A DNA stretch of 64,000 nt from Sphingomonas sp. CBMAI 2297 (GTDB lineage: Bacteria; Pseudomonadota; Alphaproteobacteria; Sphingomonadales; Sphingomonadaceae): the NCBI RefSeq assembly GCF_029870595.1, contig NZ_JAPDIR010000005.1, forward strand, positions 248,001 to 312,000. The letters run 5' to 3'. The notes beneath the pieces are model-generated. The model was given only the letters and a program-made list of their open reading frames with translations, did no database searches and was not told the origin of the DNA. Positions 1 to 9,633 of this stretch are shown here, one piece after another (positions within the stretch are counted from its first letter, which is position 1; each line of letters starts with the position of its first letter). The position numbers and the translations under genes were made by a program.

Positions 1-1188
1 AATTTCGCCGGCTTCGCCAACGGCCACAACCTGCCCCAGGGCAAGGCGGCGGGAAACCATTGGGGCGATGCGGTGACTCTGCTCGAGACCACCGCCGCGG
101 GCCCCTATCACTTCAATTTCCACCATGGCGATCTCGGCAACTTCACCGTGATCGGCCCCTCGGGCTCGGGCAAGACGGTGGTGCTCAACTTCCTGCTCGC
201 GCAGAGCCGCAAGTTCGAGCCCCGCATCATCTTCTTCGACAAGGATCGCGGCGCGGAGCCCTTTCTGCGCGCGATCGGCGGGCGCTACGACCTGCTGCGC
301 CCCGGCGCGCCCTCGGGCCTCAATCCGCTGCAGATGGAGGACGATCCGGCCAACCGCCAGTTCCTGATCGACTGGGTGGCGCTGCTGGCCGGCGGCGCGG
401 ACATCGACGAGCTCGCCCAGATCAAGGACGCGATCGACGCCAATTTCGGCCAGCCGCGCGAGCAGCGCCGGCTGCGCCACCTGGTCGAGCTGTTCCGGGG
501 CAGCCACCGCCCGCACGGCGCCGACCTGTGGGCGCGGCTGCGCGCCTGGTGGGGCGGCGGCGAACGGGCCTGGCTGTTCGACAATGCCGAGGACCGGACC
601 GACCTGACCGCCCAGACGGTCGGCTTCGACATGACCCAGATCCTCGACGATCCGGCAGTCCGCACGCCCGCCATGATGTATCTTTTCCACCGCGTGGAGG
701 AACGGCTGGACGGCACGCCGGCGATCATCGTGGTCGACGAGGGCTGGAAGGCGCTCGACGACGATGTGTTCGTCCGCCGGATCAAGGACTGGGAGAAGAC
801 GATCCGCAAGCGCAACGGCATCGTCGGCTTCGCGACCCAGAGCGCGCAGGATGCGCTGGAGAGCCGCATCGCGAGCGCGATCATCGAACAGGCGGCGACC
901 CAGATCTTCATGGCCAACCCCAAGGCGCGCGCCAGCGACTATATGGAGGGCTTCGGGCTCACCGCGCACGAATATGAGCTGGTCCGCACCTTGCCCGACA
1001 ATGCGCACTGCTTCCTGATCAAGCATGGCAACGAGAGCGTCGTCGCGCGGCTCAACCTTGGCGGCGAGCGCGAGCTGCTCACCATCCTATCCGGCCGCGA
1101 GCGCACGGTGCGGCTGCTCGACCAGATCCGCGCCGAGCATGGCGAGGATCCGGCACAGTGGCTGCCTCGCCTGCTGGAGGTGGCATGA
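1..1188 (+). CDS. virB4: VirB4-type T4SS ATPase, C-terminal part (5' end outside window)
   Basis: The reading frame is open from base 1, so this is the C-terminal ~395 residues of a VirB4/TrbE/CagE ATPase that powers type IV secretion or pilus assembly at the inner membrane. A Walker A motif GPSGSGKT lies at nt 154-177. A Walker B stretch (AIIVVDEGWKAL) lies around nt 718-753 and is followed by the helix and TQSAQD region typical of the VirB4 motor domain. A GTG at 73 is internal and not a real start. The stop overlaps the virB6 ATG (ATGA). High confidence in family; whether it serves conjugation or effector export cannot be told here. Confidence 0.93.
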   Translation, partial: NFAGFANGHNLPQGKAAGNHWGDAVTLLETTAAGPYHFNFHHGDLGNFTVIGPSGSGKTVVLNFLLAQSRKFEPRIIFFDKDRGAEPFLRAIGGRYDLLRPGAPSGLNPLQMEDDPANRQFLIDWVALLAGGADIDELAQIKDAIDANFGQPREQRRLRHLVELFRGSHRPHGADLWARLRAWWGGGERAWLFDNAEDRTDLTAQTVGFDMTQILDDPAVRTPAMMYLFHRVEERLDGTPAIIVVDEGWKALDDDVFVRRIKDWEKTIRKRNGIVGFATQSAQDALESRIASAIIEQAATQIFMANPKARASDYMEGFGLTAHEYELVRTLPDNAHCFLIKHGNESVVARLNLGGERELLTILSGRERTVRLLDQIRAEHGEDPAQWLPRLLEVA

Positions 1189-2417
1189 ACACCTGCCCCG
1201 GCATCGCGGACGGCGCCTATCTGCAGAGCGTCCTGACCTTTGTCGACTGCCAGGCGCAGACGATCGGCGCCGCGGGCTATGCGGCGGCGGCGGCACCGGG
1301 CTCGCCGCTCTCGCTGCTGCTCACCGGGCTCGTCACCCTGTTCGTGGCGTTCTACGGCTATCGCCTGCTGTTCGGCGACACGCCCAATGTCCGCGAAGGC
1401 GTGCTCGCGCTGGTGAAGATCGGCATCGTGCTCGCGCTCGCCACGAGCTGGGGCGCCTATCGCACCCTGGCCTATGACGTGACGATGCACGGCCCGGCCG
1501 AGCTCGCCGCGAGTGCCGGCGCGCCCGCGGGAATACCGGGGGCGACGGGCGGGCTGGTCGAGCGGCTGCAACAGGTGGACGATGCCCTGATCGCGCTCAA
1601 CGCGCTGGGAACCGGCCCGAACAGCGCCGCTACCCGGACGCGAACCGATACCAATGGCCAGCCCGTCACCACCACCGAGGCGAATCCGGAACCCGCCAGC
1701 ATCGTCGGCCCCTTCGCGCTCGGCACCGCGCGGGTCACCTTCCTCACCGCGACGATCGCCGCCTATGCCTCGGTGCGGCTGGTTGCCGGCCTGCTGCTCG
1801 CGCTCGGGCCGCTCTTCATCGCGCTGCTGCTGTTCGAGGGCACCCGCAGCCTGTTCGAGGGCTGGGTGCGCGGGCTGGTGGCCGCGATCCTCGGCGCGGT
1901 GGCGGTGACGGTCCTGCTCGGCGTCGAGCTGGCGCTGCTCGAGCCCTGGCTCGCAACCCTGCTCTCCCGCCGCCAGGCCGGCTTGCCGATCGGCGGCGCG
2001 ACCAGCGAGCTGCTCGTCACGGCGCTCGCCTTCGGGCTGGCGATGGTGGCGGGGCTGGGCATGGCGGCGCGCATCGCCATCGCCTTCCGGCTCGGCACGC
2101 TCTGGCGCCGCCTTGCCGAGCGCGTCGCCACGATCTCCACCAATACCGAACGGACGCAATCCCCCATGCCGCTCCCGGCACGGCAGCCGCCGGCCGAGCA
2201 CCAGTCTCGCGCCGCCGCCGTGGCGGAAGCCGTCGCGCGCATCCAGCGCCAGGAAGCGGTACTCGCCGGCGCTGCCGCCGGAGCCTCGCGCGTTCCGGGC
2301 GCCGGCACCGGCCTGCGCGACACGCCCGCGCCCGCGCCGACCCCGCTCGGCCAGACTCATCGCCGGACCCGCAACCGGGTCTCGGCCAGCGCAACACGAC
2401 GGGACCGTCAGTCATGA
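1185..2417 (+). CDS. virB6: VirB6/TrbL-type polytopic inner-membrane T4SS protein
   Basis: Predicted 410-residue protein with hydrophobic segments near residues 43-60, 75-92, 190-240 and 270-300, the polytopic layout of VirB6/TrbL channel components. The ATG at 1185 overlaps the virB4 stop as ATGA, so I prefer it over an upstream in-frame GTG at 1158. The C-terminal ~110 residues are hydrophilic, rich in Ala, Pro and Arg, and probably cytoplasmic. It sits between virB4 and virB8; no virB5 or virB7 lies between them. Assignment rests on position, length and hydropathy, because VirB6 proteins have few fixed residues. Confidence 0.85.
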   Translation: MNTCPGIADGAYLQSVLTFVDCQAQTIGAAGYAAAAAPGSPLSLLLTGLVTLFVAFYGYRLLFGDTPNVREGVLALVKIGIVLALATSWGAYRTLAYDVTMHGPAELAASAGAPAGIPGATGGLVERLQQVDDALIALNALGTGPNSAATRTRTDTNGQPVTTTEANPEPASIVGPFALGTARVTFLTATIAAYASVRLVAGLLLALGPLFIALLLFEGTRSLFEGWVRGLVAAILGAVAVTVLLGVELALLEPWLATLLSRRQAGLPIGGATSELLVTALAFGLAMVAGLGMAARIAIAFRLGTLWRRLAERVATISTNTERTQSPMPLPARQPPAEHQSRAAAVAEAVARIQRQEAVLAGAAAGASRVPGAGTGLRDTPAPAPTPLGQTHRRTRNRVSASATRRDRQS

Positions 2418-3208
2418 AGAATGAGGCGCGCGAGGCGCTGGACGCCTATTATCGCGAGGCGGGAAGCTGGGCCGAGGATGGCCGCGAGGCGCTGCGCGGC
2501 TCGCGGCGCACCGCGTGGATCGTCGCCGGCGTGGCCTGCACGATCGCCCTGATGGAAGCCGCGGCGCTGCTCGCGCTCACGCCGCTCAAGACCGTCGAGC
2601 CCTATACGCTGCTGGTCGACAAGCAGACCGGCTATGTCCAGGCGCTGAAGCCGCTCGACGCGCAGCAGGTGAGCGCCAATGCCGCGCTCACCCAATCCTT
2701 CCTGGTCCAATATGTCATCGCGCGCGAAAGCTTCGACGCGACTTCGCTCCAAGCCAGCTATCGCAAGGTCTCGCTCTGGTCCGAAGGCGCGGCGCGCACC
2801 GCCTATGTCGCCGGCATGCAGGCCTCGAACCCCGACAGCCCGCTGGCGCGCCTGCCGCGCACGAGCCTGGTGGAGACGCGAGTGAAGAGCGTGTCGCCGA
2901 TCGGCAGGAACGCCGCGCTCGTCCGGTTCGAGACGGTGCAGCGCGACGCCAACGGCGCGGTGCAGGCGCCGCGCGCCTGGGTGTCGGTGATCCGCTATCG
3001 CTATTCGGGCGAGCCGATGAGCCTCGAGGACCGGTTCGTGAATCCGCTGGGCTTCGAAGTAACGCAATATCAGCGCAATGCGGAGGCGCTGCCGGCAGCG
3101 GAGCCAAGCGCCGCGCCGTCCCCCGCGCCCACGCCCGTGCCCGGCGCGGCCGCGCCGGTGCCGCAGGCGCCGCCGCGCCCCGCGCCGACGCCAGAGGTGG
3201 AATTGTGA
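2414..3208 (+). CDS. virB8: VirB8-type T4SS inner-membrane protein
   Basis: 264 residues. A short cytoplasmic N-terminus is followed by one transmembrane segment at about 34-55 and then a periplasmic domain beginning with the TVEPYTLLVDKQTG stretch characteristic of VirB8/ComB8. VirB8 is the nucleating factor of the periplasmic assembly and contacts VirB9 and VirB10. The last ~40 residues form a Pro/Ala-rich tail (residues ~222-264) longer than in typical VirB8. The start overlaps the virB6 stop (ATGA) and the end overlaps virB9 (GTGA). Confidence 0.9.
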   Translation: MKNEAREALDAYYREAGSWAEDGREALRGSRRTAWIVAGVACTIALMEAAALLALTPLKTVEPYTLLVDKQTGYVQALKPLDAQQVSANAALTQSFLVQYVIARESFDATSLQASYRKVSLWSEGAARTAYVAGMQASNPDSPLARLPRTSLVETRVKSVSPIGRNAALVRFETVQRDANGAVQAPRAWVSVIRYRYSGEPMSLEDRFVNPLGFEVTQYQRNAEALPAAEPSAAPSPAPTPVPGAAAPVPQAPPRPAPTPEVEL

Positions 3209-3900
3209 CGCGGGCAGCCATCCTCGCCTTTCTGCTGCTTTCCCCCTGCCTGGCCGCCGCGCAGGTCCGCCCGGTACCGGGCACGGGCAATCCGCATATC
3301 CAGTCGGTCGATTACCGCCCCGATCAGGTGGTGTGGCTTGAGGCCGCGCCCGGCTATCAGGTGACGATCGAGCTGGCGCCGGACGAGCGGGTGGAGAATG
3401 TCGCGCTGGGAGACAGCGGCGCATGGCAGGTCACCGCCAATCGCCGCGGCGACCGGCTGTTCGTCAAGCCGATCCGGACCGGCGTCTCGACCAACATGCT
3501 GGTGGTGACCGACTCGCGCCGCTATAATTTCGAGCTGTCGTCGCTTGCCGAGGCCGGCCCCGCCACGGCCTGGTCGATCAAGTTCCGCTATCCGGCGCTG
3601 CTTTCCGATCAGGCGCCCGGCGCGGCGGGGCCGGAAAAGGTGGTCGGCCGCTACAAGGTGCGCGGCAGCCCCGAACTTCGCCCCAGCGGGATTCACGACG
3701 ACGGCATCCACACCTATGTCGAATGGCCGGAAGATCGGCCGCTTCCCGCCATCTATGCGGTGAATGGCCGCGGCAGGGAGACGCTGATCAACGGCATGAT
3801 GCGCGATGGACGGATAGTGATCGACAGCATTCAGGACAGGCTGGTGTTCCGCATCGACAATGGCAGCGCGGAAGCCGTGCGCGTGGTGGACCGGCGATGA
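3205..3900 (+). CDS. virB9: VirB9-type outer-membrane core complex protein
   Basis: 231 residues from a GTG start that overlaps the virB8 stop (GTGA). This start gives an immediate cleavable signal peptide ending near LAAAQ; no start further upstream would. The mature part matches the VirB9/CagX pattern: an N-terminal beta domain with the VALGDSGAWQV region, then the C-terminal stretch with DGIHTYVEWP and a final RIDNG. VirB9 forms the outer-membrane core with VirB10, normally with lipoprotein VirB7. No virB7-like lipoprotein gene is visible nearby, so it is either upstream of the window or absent. Confidence 0.92.
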   Translation: MTRAAILAFLLLSPCLAAAQVRPVPGTGNPHIQSVDYRPDQVVWLEAAPGYQVTIELAPDERVENVALGDSGAWQVTANRRGDRLFVKPIRTGVSTNMLVVTDSRRYNFELSSLAEAGPATAWSIKFRYPALLSDQAPGAAGPEKVVGRYKVRGSPELRPSGIHDDGIHTYVEWPEDRPLPAIYAVNGRGRETLINGMMRDGRIVIDSIQDRLVFRIDNGSAEAVRVVDRR

Positions 3901-5003
3901 GCGACCCCGCCGCCCCGCCTCCGCCCCCGAGCGGCGATCCGCGCCCCGCCGCCGAAGCCGGCATGCTGCCCGTGGTCGCCCGGCCGCGATCCGGCCCGCC
4001 GGCCTGGACGCTGCTGCTGGTCGCGGTCGGCATCGGGCTCGTGCTGTTTGCCGTTCTGGACGCGCGCCGTCGTTCGCTGAGCGCTCCCGCGATCCGGCCT
4101 CGTCCCGCCGATGCGCTGTCGACGCCGTCGCAGATCGCGCCGCTCTACGTGCCGCCGGTCCCGGTGCCGCAGCCGCCGCCCCTGCCGGCGCCGTTTCCCA
4201 GCCCCACGCCGACGCCCATGCCGCGGATCCTGCCGCCGCCGGCCCCGGCCTATACTCCGCAACCGACCTATGTGCCGCAACCGTCGCCGCCGCCGGCCCA
4301 GCCGGCCCGGGTCGCCGCCGAGCCGACGCTGGTGATCGACACGACCGGTGCCGAGCGGCCGCAGGCGCAGGGCGAAGGCAATGCCGCGCCCGCCGCCGCC
4401 GGCCCGCTCGCGAAGAACTCGGTCGCCGGCGCGCGCACCGCCGCCGGCGTGCTCTCCAACAAGGCGACGACGGTGCCCCAGGGCACGCTGATCCCCGCGG
4501 TGCTCGAAACCGCGCTGGATTCGACCAGCCCGGGCCTGGCGCGCGCGCTCGTCTCGCGCGATATCCGCGGCTTCGACGGCACGCGCGTGCTCATCCCGCG
4601 CGGCAGCCGGCTGATCGGCGAATATGGCACGGACACCGAATCCGGCCAGAAGCGGATGCTCGTCAACTGGATCCGCCTGATCCGCCCGGACGGCGCCACC
4701 ATCGCGATCGGCTCGCCGGCCAGCGATCCGCTCGGCCAGGGCGGCATTCGCGCCAGGGTCAACTCGCATTTCTTCGAGCGCTTCGCCGGCGCGATCCTGC
4801 AGTCCGCCCTCGATATCGGCGTCAACCTCGCCGCCCGCGCGGCGGACAGCCCGGTGATCGTGGCCCTGCCCGGCACGCTGGGCGGCGCCGCCCGCCCCGT
4901 CACCCCGACCCAGATCAAGCCGACGCTCAAGGTCAAGGCCGCGACCAGCATCTCGGTCTTCGTCGCGCGCGATCTGGACTTCACGAGCGTCGAAGCCCGA
5001 TGA
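3897..5003 (+). CDS. virB10: VirB10/TrbI-type T4SS envelope-spanning protein
   Basis: 368 residues. A cytoplasmic Pro-rich head is followed by one transmembrane helix at about 36-54, a long periplasmic Pro-rich linker (~78-140), and the conserved C-terminal TrbI beta-barrel domain (~190-368) containing the PQGTLIPAVLET and VLIPRGSRLIGEYG motifs. VirB10 links inner and outer membranes and senses ATP use by the motors. The ATG at 3897 overlaps the virB9 stop (ATGA) and the stop overlaps virB11, fitting one translationally coupled operon. Confidence 0.94.
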   Translation: MSDPAAPPPPPSGDPRPAAEAGMLPVVARPRSGPPAWTLLLVAVGIGLVLFAVLDARRRSLSAPAIRPRPADALSTPSQIAPLYVPPVPVPQPPPLPAPFPSPTPTPMPRILPPPAPAYTPQPTYVPQPSPPPAQPARVAAEPTLVIDTTGAERPQAQGEGNAAPAAAGPLAKNSVAGARTAAGVLSNKATTVPQGTLIPAVLETALDSTSPGLARALVSRDIRGFDGTRVLIPRGSRLIGEYGTDTESGQKRMLVNWIRLIRPDGATIAIGSPASDPLGQGGIRARVNSHFFERFAGAILQSALDIGVNLAARAADSPVIVALPGTLGGAARPVTPTQIKPTLKVKAATSISVFVARDLDFTSVEAR

Positions 5004-5995
5004 ACGCGCCCGCCGCCGCGAACGACACCCGGGTCTATCTGAAGGCCTATCTCGCGCCGCTCGCCGAAGTCCTGGCCCGGCCCGACGTGACCGACATCTA
5101 TGTCAACCGCCCCGGCGAGATCTGGGCGGAGACGCTCGGCGGCGCGGTGGAGCGGTATCCGGCGCCGAATCTCGACGCCGCCACGCTCGACCGGCTCGCC
5201 CGCCAGATCGCCGCGCTCTCGCATCAGGGGATCAGCCGCGAGCACCCGCTGCTCTCCGCCAGCCTGCCCGACGGCTCGCGCGTGCAGGTCGCGGCGCCGC
5301 CGGCCACGCGCGGCCCCATGGCGCTCGCCATCCGCAAGCACATCTCGTCGGATCTCCGCCTGGACGACTATGTCGCGGCCGGCGCCTTCGCCGCGACCAG
5401 CCGATCCACCGCGCCCGGCAAGTCGCAGGTCGACAGGCAACTGGCGGAGCTGCTCGAGGCGGGCGACATCGCGGGCATGCTCGCCACCGCCGTGAAGGCC
5501 CGCAAGAACATCCTCGTCTCCGGCGGCACCTCGACCGGCAAGACCACTTTCCTCAACGCGCTGATCCGCGAGATCCCGGCCGAGGAGCGGCTGATCCTGA
5601 TCGAGGACACGCCCGAGCTCCACCAGCATCACGCCAACCTGGTCGGCCTGCTGGCGGTGCGCGGCGCGCTGGGCGAAGCGCGGGTCACGGCGACCGACCT
5701 GCTCGCCGCGTCGCTCCGCATGCGCCCCGACCGCATCATCCTGGGCGAGCTGCGCGGCGAGGAAGCCTATACCTTCCTGCGCGCGATCAACACGGGGCAT
5801 CCCGGCTCGATGACTTCGGTCCATGCCGATTCCGCCGAGCGCGCGATCGAGCAGATCGTGCTGCTGGTGCTGCAGGCCGGCACCCAGCTCAGCCGCGACG
5901 ATGTGCGCCATTATGTGCGCAGCACGGTCGACGTCTATGTCCAGCTCGCCCGCACCGGCGGGCAGCGGCGCGTCGCGGAGGTGCTGCTCGCATGA
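5000..5995 (+). CDS. virB11: VirB11-type hexameric secretion ATPase
   Basis: 331 residues. The N-terminal domain carries VTDIYVNRPGEIW. The RecA-like C-terminal domain has Walker A GGTSTGKT at residues 175-182, an Asp box (LILIEDTPEL), the MRPDRIILGELRGEEA Walker B region and TGHPGSMTSVHAD. These are the classic traffic-ATPase motifs of VirB11/TrbB. It energises pilus biogenesis and substrate transfer from the cytoplasmic face. The start overlaps the virB10 stop (ATGA). Confidence 0.95.
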   Translation: MNAPAAANDTRVYLKAYLAPLAEVLARPDVTDIYVNRPGEIWAETLGGAVERYPAPNLDAATLDRLARQIAALSHQGISREHPLLSASLPDGSRVQVAAPPATRGPMALAIRKHISSDLRLDDYVAAGAFAATSRSTAPGKSQVDRQLAELLEAGDIAGMLATAVKARKNILVSGGTSTGKTTFLNALIREIPAEERLILIEDTPELHQHHANLVGLLAVRGALGEARVTATDLLAASLRMRPDRIILGELRGEEAYTFLRAINTGHPGSMTSVHADSAERAIEQIVLLVLQAGTQLSRDDVRHYVRSTVDVYVQLARTGGQRRVAEVLLA

Positions 5996-6393
5996 CGATG
6001 CCCGCCCTCGCCTATGCGATCGCGCCCTCGCTGGCCGATCCCGCGGGATCGAGCCCGTTCGTGGCGGCGATCGGCTGGATCGAGGGCGTCGCCCTCGGCA
6101 CGGTCGCGACCAGCATCGCGCTGATCGCCGTGGCCAGCATCGGCTTCCTGATGCTCGGCGGCCGCCTGCCAGTACGCCGCGGCGCCACCGTCATCGCGGG
6201 CTGCTTCGTCCTGTTCGGCGCGCCGGTGATCGCCGCCGGGCTGCTGGGATCGCTGCAATCCGGGAGCAATGTTCCCGAGCGCGCAGCGCCCCCGCCATCG
6301 CCGCTCGCCGCCGCCATACCCAAGCCGACGCCGCTGCCGTCGCCGGCGCAAAGCTACGACCCCTATGCCGGAGCGGCGGTCCCGCAGCGATAG
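5992..6393 (+). CDS. virB2: VirB2/TrbC-type pilin with proline-rich tail
   Basis: 133 residues whose start overlaps the virB11 stop (ATGA). Two hydrophobic helices at about 36-58 and 65-82 flank a short basic loop (GGRLPVRRG), the signature of TrbC/VirB2 pilins. Unusual for a pilin, about 40 residues follow the second helix and are Pro/Ala-rich (PPPSPLAAAIPKPTPLP). The N-terminus has no obvious classical signal peptide. The position at the 3' end after virB11 differs from the Agrobacterium order. It could instead be an accessory membrane protein, but the two-helix core and context favour a pilin subunit. Confidence 0.72.
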   Translation: MTMPALAYAIAPSLADPAGSSPFVAAIGWIEGVALGTVATSIALIAVASIGFLMLGGRLPVRRGATVIAGCFVLFGAPVIAAGLLGSLQSGSNVPERAAPPPSPLAAAIPKPTPLPSPAQSYDPYAGAAVPQR

Positions 6394-6447
6394 GCCGCGA
6401 GGCTCGCCGGGCCGGCGCGGAGCCGCTCGCGCGGCCCCGCGCGCGCC

Positions 6448-9400
6448 TCATGCCGCGTCGCGCCGCGGCTGCCCGAACCGGGCATAGAGCGCGGGCAGCA
6501 CGAACAGGGTGAGCAAGGTCGCCGAGATCAGCCCGCCGATCACCACCGTCGCCAGCGGCTTCTGCACCTCCGCGCCCGCGCCATGGCCGAGCGCCATCGG
6601 CACGAAGCCGAGGCTGGCCACCAATGCGGTCATCACCACCGGGCGCAGGCGCTGCATCGCGCCTGCCCTGGCCGCCTCCGCCCGCGCCACGCCGGCGCGG
6701 ACCAGGTCCTGGATCGAGGAGACCATCACCAGCCCGTTGAGGACCGCGATGCCCGACAAGGCGATGAAGCCGACCGCCGCCGAGATCGAGAAGTCCATGC
6801 CCCGCAGGTATAGCGCGAGCACGCCGCCCACCAGCGCGAGCGGCACGCCGGTGAAGACGATGGCCGCATCGCGCGCCGAGCCGAGCGCGCCGTAGAGCAG
6901 CAACAGGATCAGCGCGAAACAGGCGGGAATCACCAGCGCCAGCCGATCGCGCGCCGAGGCGAGATTCTCGAACTGGCCACCCCATAGGAGATAGCTGCCG
7001 GCAGGCAGCCGCACCTCGCGCTCGATCGCCGCCCGCGCATCGGCGACCACGCCGCCGACGTCGCGCCCGCGCACATTGGCCTGGACGACGACGCGCCGCT
7101 TGCCGTTCTCGCGGCTGATCTGGTTGGGACCGTCGACCACGCGGATCTCCGCGACGCTGGCGAGCGGGACGAAGGCGCCGCCCGCAACGGGCAGCTGCAG
7201 CCGGGCCAGCGCATCGAAATCGGCGCGCTGCGCCTCCGAGAGCCGCAGCACCACCGGGAAGCGGCGATCGCCCTCGAAGATCATGCCAGCCTCGCGCCCG
7301 CCCAGCGTGGCGGCGATCAGGTCCTGCACATCCTGCGCGGTGACGCCCAGCCGGGCCATCGCGTCGCGGTTCACCCGGATGTCGAGCATCGGCAGGCCGC
7401 TGGTCTGCTCGACCTTCACATCCGCCGCACCCGGAGTGGCTCGCAGGATTCCCGCGATCCGGTTCGCGGTGGCGTTCATCGCGGAAAAGTCGTCTCCGAA
7501 CACCTTCACCGCGATGTCGCCGCGCACGCCCGCGATCAGCTCGTTGAAGCGCATCTGGATCGGCTGGGTGATCTCATAGACATTGCCCGGCAGCTTCGCG
7601 AGCTGCCCTTCGATCCGCGCGACCAGCGCTTCCTTGGCCAGGCCGGGATCGGGCCATTCGGCCCGCGGCTTCAGGATCACGAACATGTCGGTGGCGTTGG
7701 GCGGCATCGGATCCGAGGCGAGCTCGGCGGTGCCGGTCTTGGAGAAGACGAACTTCACTTCGGGCTGCTTCGCCATCAGCCGCTCGAGCGGCACCTGCAT
7801 CGCCTGGCTCTGCTGGACCGAAGTGGCGGGGATGCGCAGCGCCTGGATCAGCAGGTCCCCCTCGTCAAGCTGCGGCAGGAACACCTGGCCCAGCGCCAGA
7901 AAGGCGAGCGCCGCCGCGCCCAGGCTCGCCACCGCCGCGCCGATCGTGACGGGCGGCCGCCGCATCGCGCGGTCCAGGCCCGGCTCGTAGCGCCGGCGCA
8001 GCCAGCCGATGATGCGCCCCTCCTTCTCTTCCACCCGCTTCGACAGCCAGATCGCGATCGCGGCGGGCACGAAGGTCAGCGACAGGACGAAGGCGCAGGC
8101 GAGCGCGAGGATCACCGTCACCGCCATCGGCACGAAGGTCTTGCCCTCGACGCCGCTCAGCGTGAGCAGCGGCACATAGACGAGCATGATGATCGCCTGG
8201 CCATAGACGGAAGGCCGGATCATCTCGCGCGCCGCGGCGGAGACCGTCTCCAGCCGCTCGGCCCGGTCGAGCGACCGGCCCGCTTCGTGCTGGCGCTCGG
8301 CGAGGCGGCGCAGCGCGTTCTCGACGATGATCACCGCGCCGTCGACGATCAGCCCGAAATCGAGCGCCCCCAGGCTCATCAGATTGGCCGACACACCCAT
8401 GCGCAGCATGCCGAAACCGGTGAGCAGCATCGTGACCGGGATCACCGCCGCCGCGATCAGCGCCGCGCGGAAATTGCCGAGCAGCAGGAACAGCACGACG
8501 ATGACGAGCAGCGCGCCCTCGCTCAGATTGCGCGCCACCGTCCGGATCGTCGAATTGACCAGCGCGGTGCGGTCGAGCACCGGCTGGACCACCACGTCGG
8601 GCGGCAGCGAGGCGTTGATCGACTGGAGCCGCTCCGCCACCGCCGTCGCCACGGTGCGGCTGTTCTCGCCGATCCGCATGATCGCGGTGCCGACCACCAC
8701 TTCGGTGCCGTTCTCCGACGCCGATCCCATGCGCACCGCCTGCCCGGTCCGCACCGTCGCGACCTGGTCGAGCGTGATCGGCACGCCCGCGCGCGTGGCG
8801 ATCACGATGCGCGACAGCTCGGCCGGGCCCCGGACCAGCGCGTCGGCGCGCACCGCCAGCCCCTCGCCATTGCGGTCGACGAAGCCGCCGCCGCTGCTGG
8901 TGTTGTTGCGCTCGATCGCCGTGGCGAGATCGGTGAGCGTCAGGCCGAGCGCCGCCAGCTTCGCCACATCGGGAATGACCAGGATCTGCCGGGCATAGCC
9001 GCCGATCGAATCGATGCCCGCCAGGCCCGGCACGTTCTTGAGCAGCGGCGTGACGATCCAGTCCTGCGCGGTGCGCAGATAGGTCGCCTTGTCGGTCTCG
9101 CTCACCAGCCGTTCGCCCTCCGGGGTGATATAGCTGCCGTCGGGCTGCATCCCGGGCTCGCCGGGCTGGTGCTTGTCGTCGGGCCGGTGATCGAGCCGGA
9201 CCGTCCACATATAGACTTCGCCGAGGCCGGTGGCGATCGGCCCCAGCTCGGGATCGGCGCCGTCGGGCAGGCCCTCGCGCACGCCGGCCAGCCGCTCGTT
9301 CACCTGGGCGCGGGCGAAATAGATGTCGGTCGCGTCCGCGAACACCGCCGTCACCTGGGCGAAGCCGTTGCGGCTGAGCGAGCGGGTATATTCAAGGCCG

Positions 9401-9630
9401 GGAATGCCGGCGAGCGCGGTCTCGATCGGAAAGGCGACCTGCTTCTCGACCAGCTCGGTCGAGAGCGCGGGCGCGCGCACGTTGATCTGGACCTGGTTGT
9501 TGGTGATGTCCGGCACCGCATCGATGGGGAGGCGGTACAGGGCGGCGCCGCCGATCACGGCGGCGATGGCGGTGAGCAGGAGGACAAGCCAGCGCTTGTC
9601 GACCGCCCAGTTGACGATGCGGGCGATCAT
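6448..9630 (-). CDS. CzcA/CusA-type heavy-metal RND efflux pump
   Basis: 1060 residues, the usual size of HME-RND inner-membrane transporters. It begins with a transmembrane helix and the LPIDAVPDITNNQVQI start of the first periplasmic loop. The proton-relay helix reads DFGLIVDGAVIIVEN, as in CzcA-like pumps. Two repeats of six helices surround large periplasmic loops. It exports divalent (Co/Zn/Cd/Ni) or monovalent (Cu/Ag) cations by proton antiport; the metal cannot be fixed from sequence reading alone. It starts 3 bp after the adaptor gene stop, with GAGGA as ribosome site. Its 3' end faces the T4SS operon with 54 bp between. Confidence 0.93.
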   Translation of the reverse strand: MIARIVNWAVDKRWLVLLLTAIAAVIGGAALYRLPIDAVPDITNNQVQINVRAPALSTELVEKQVAFPIETALAGIPGLEYTRSLSRNGFAQVTAVFADATDIYFARAQVNERLAGVREGLPDGADPELGPIATGLGEVYMWTVRLDHRPDDKHQPGEPGMQPDGSYITPEGERLVSETDKATYLRTAQDWIVTPLLKNVPGLAGIDSIGGYARQILVIPDVAKLAALGLTLTDLATAIERNNTSSGGGFVDRNGEGLAVRADALVRGPAELSRIVIATRAGVPITLDQVATVRTGQAVRMGSASENGTEVVVGTAIMRIGENSRTVATAVAERLQSINASLPPDVVVQPVLDRTALVNSTIRTVARNLSEGALLVIVVLFLLLGNFRAALIAAAVIPVTMLLTGFGMLRMGVSANLMSLGALDFGLIVDGAVIIVENALRRLAERQHEAGRSLDRAERLETVSAAAREMIRPSVYGQAIIMLVYVPLLTLSGVEGKTFVPMAVTVILALACAFVLSLTFVPAAIAIWLSKRVEEKEGRIIGWLRRRYEPGLDRAMRRPPVTIGAAVASLGAAALAFLALGQVFLPQLDEGDLLIQALRIPATSVQQSQAMQVPLERLMAKQPEVKFVFSKTGTAELASDPMPPNATDMFVILKPRAEWPDPGLAKEALVARIEGQLAKLPGNVYEITQPIQMRFNELIAGVRGDIAVKVFGDDFSAMNATANRIAGILRATPGAADVKVEQTSGLPMLDIRVNRDAMARLGVTAQDVQDLIAATLGGREAGMIFEGDRRFPVVLRLSEAQRADFDALARLQLPVAGGAFVPLASVAEIRVVDGPNQISRENGKRRVVVQANVRGRDVGGVVADARAAIEREVRLPAGSYLLWGGQFENLASARDRLALVIPACFALILLLLYGALGSARDAAIVFTGVPLALVGGVLALYLRGMDFSISAAVGFIALSGIAVLNGLVMVSSIQDLVRAGVARAEAARAGAMQRLRPVVMTALVASLGFVPMALGHGAGAEVQKPLATVVIGGLISATLLTLFVLPALYARFGQPRRDAA

Positions 9631-9633
9631 GGC

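Noticed and set aside
1158..1184. GTG at 1158 as the virB6 start
   Set aside because: It would overlap virB4 by 31 bp; the ATG at 1185 forms the ATGA overlap used by every other junction of the operon.
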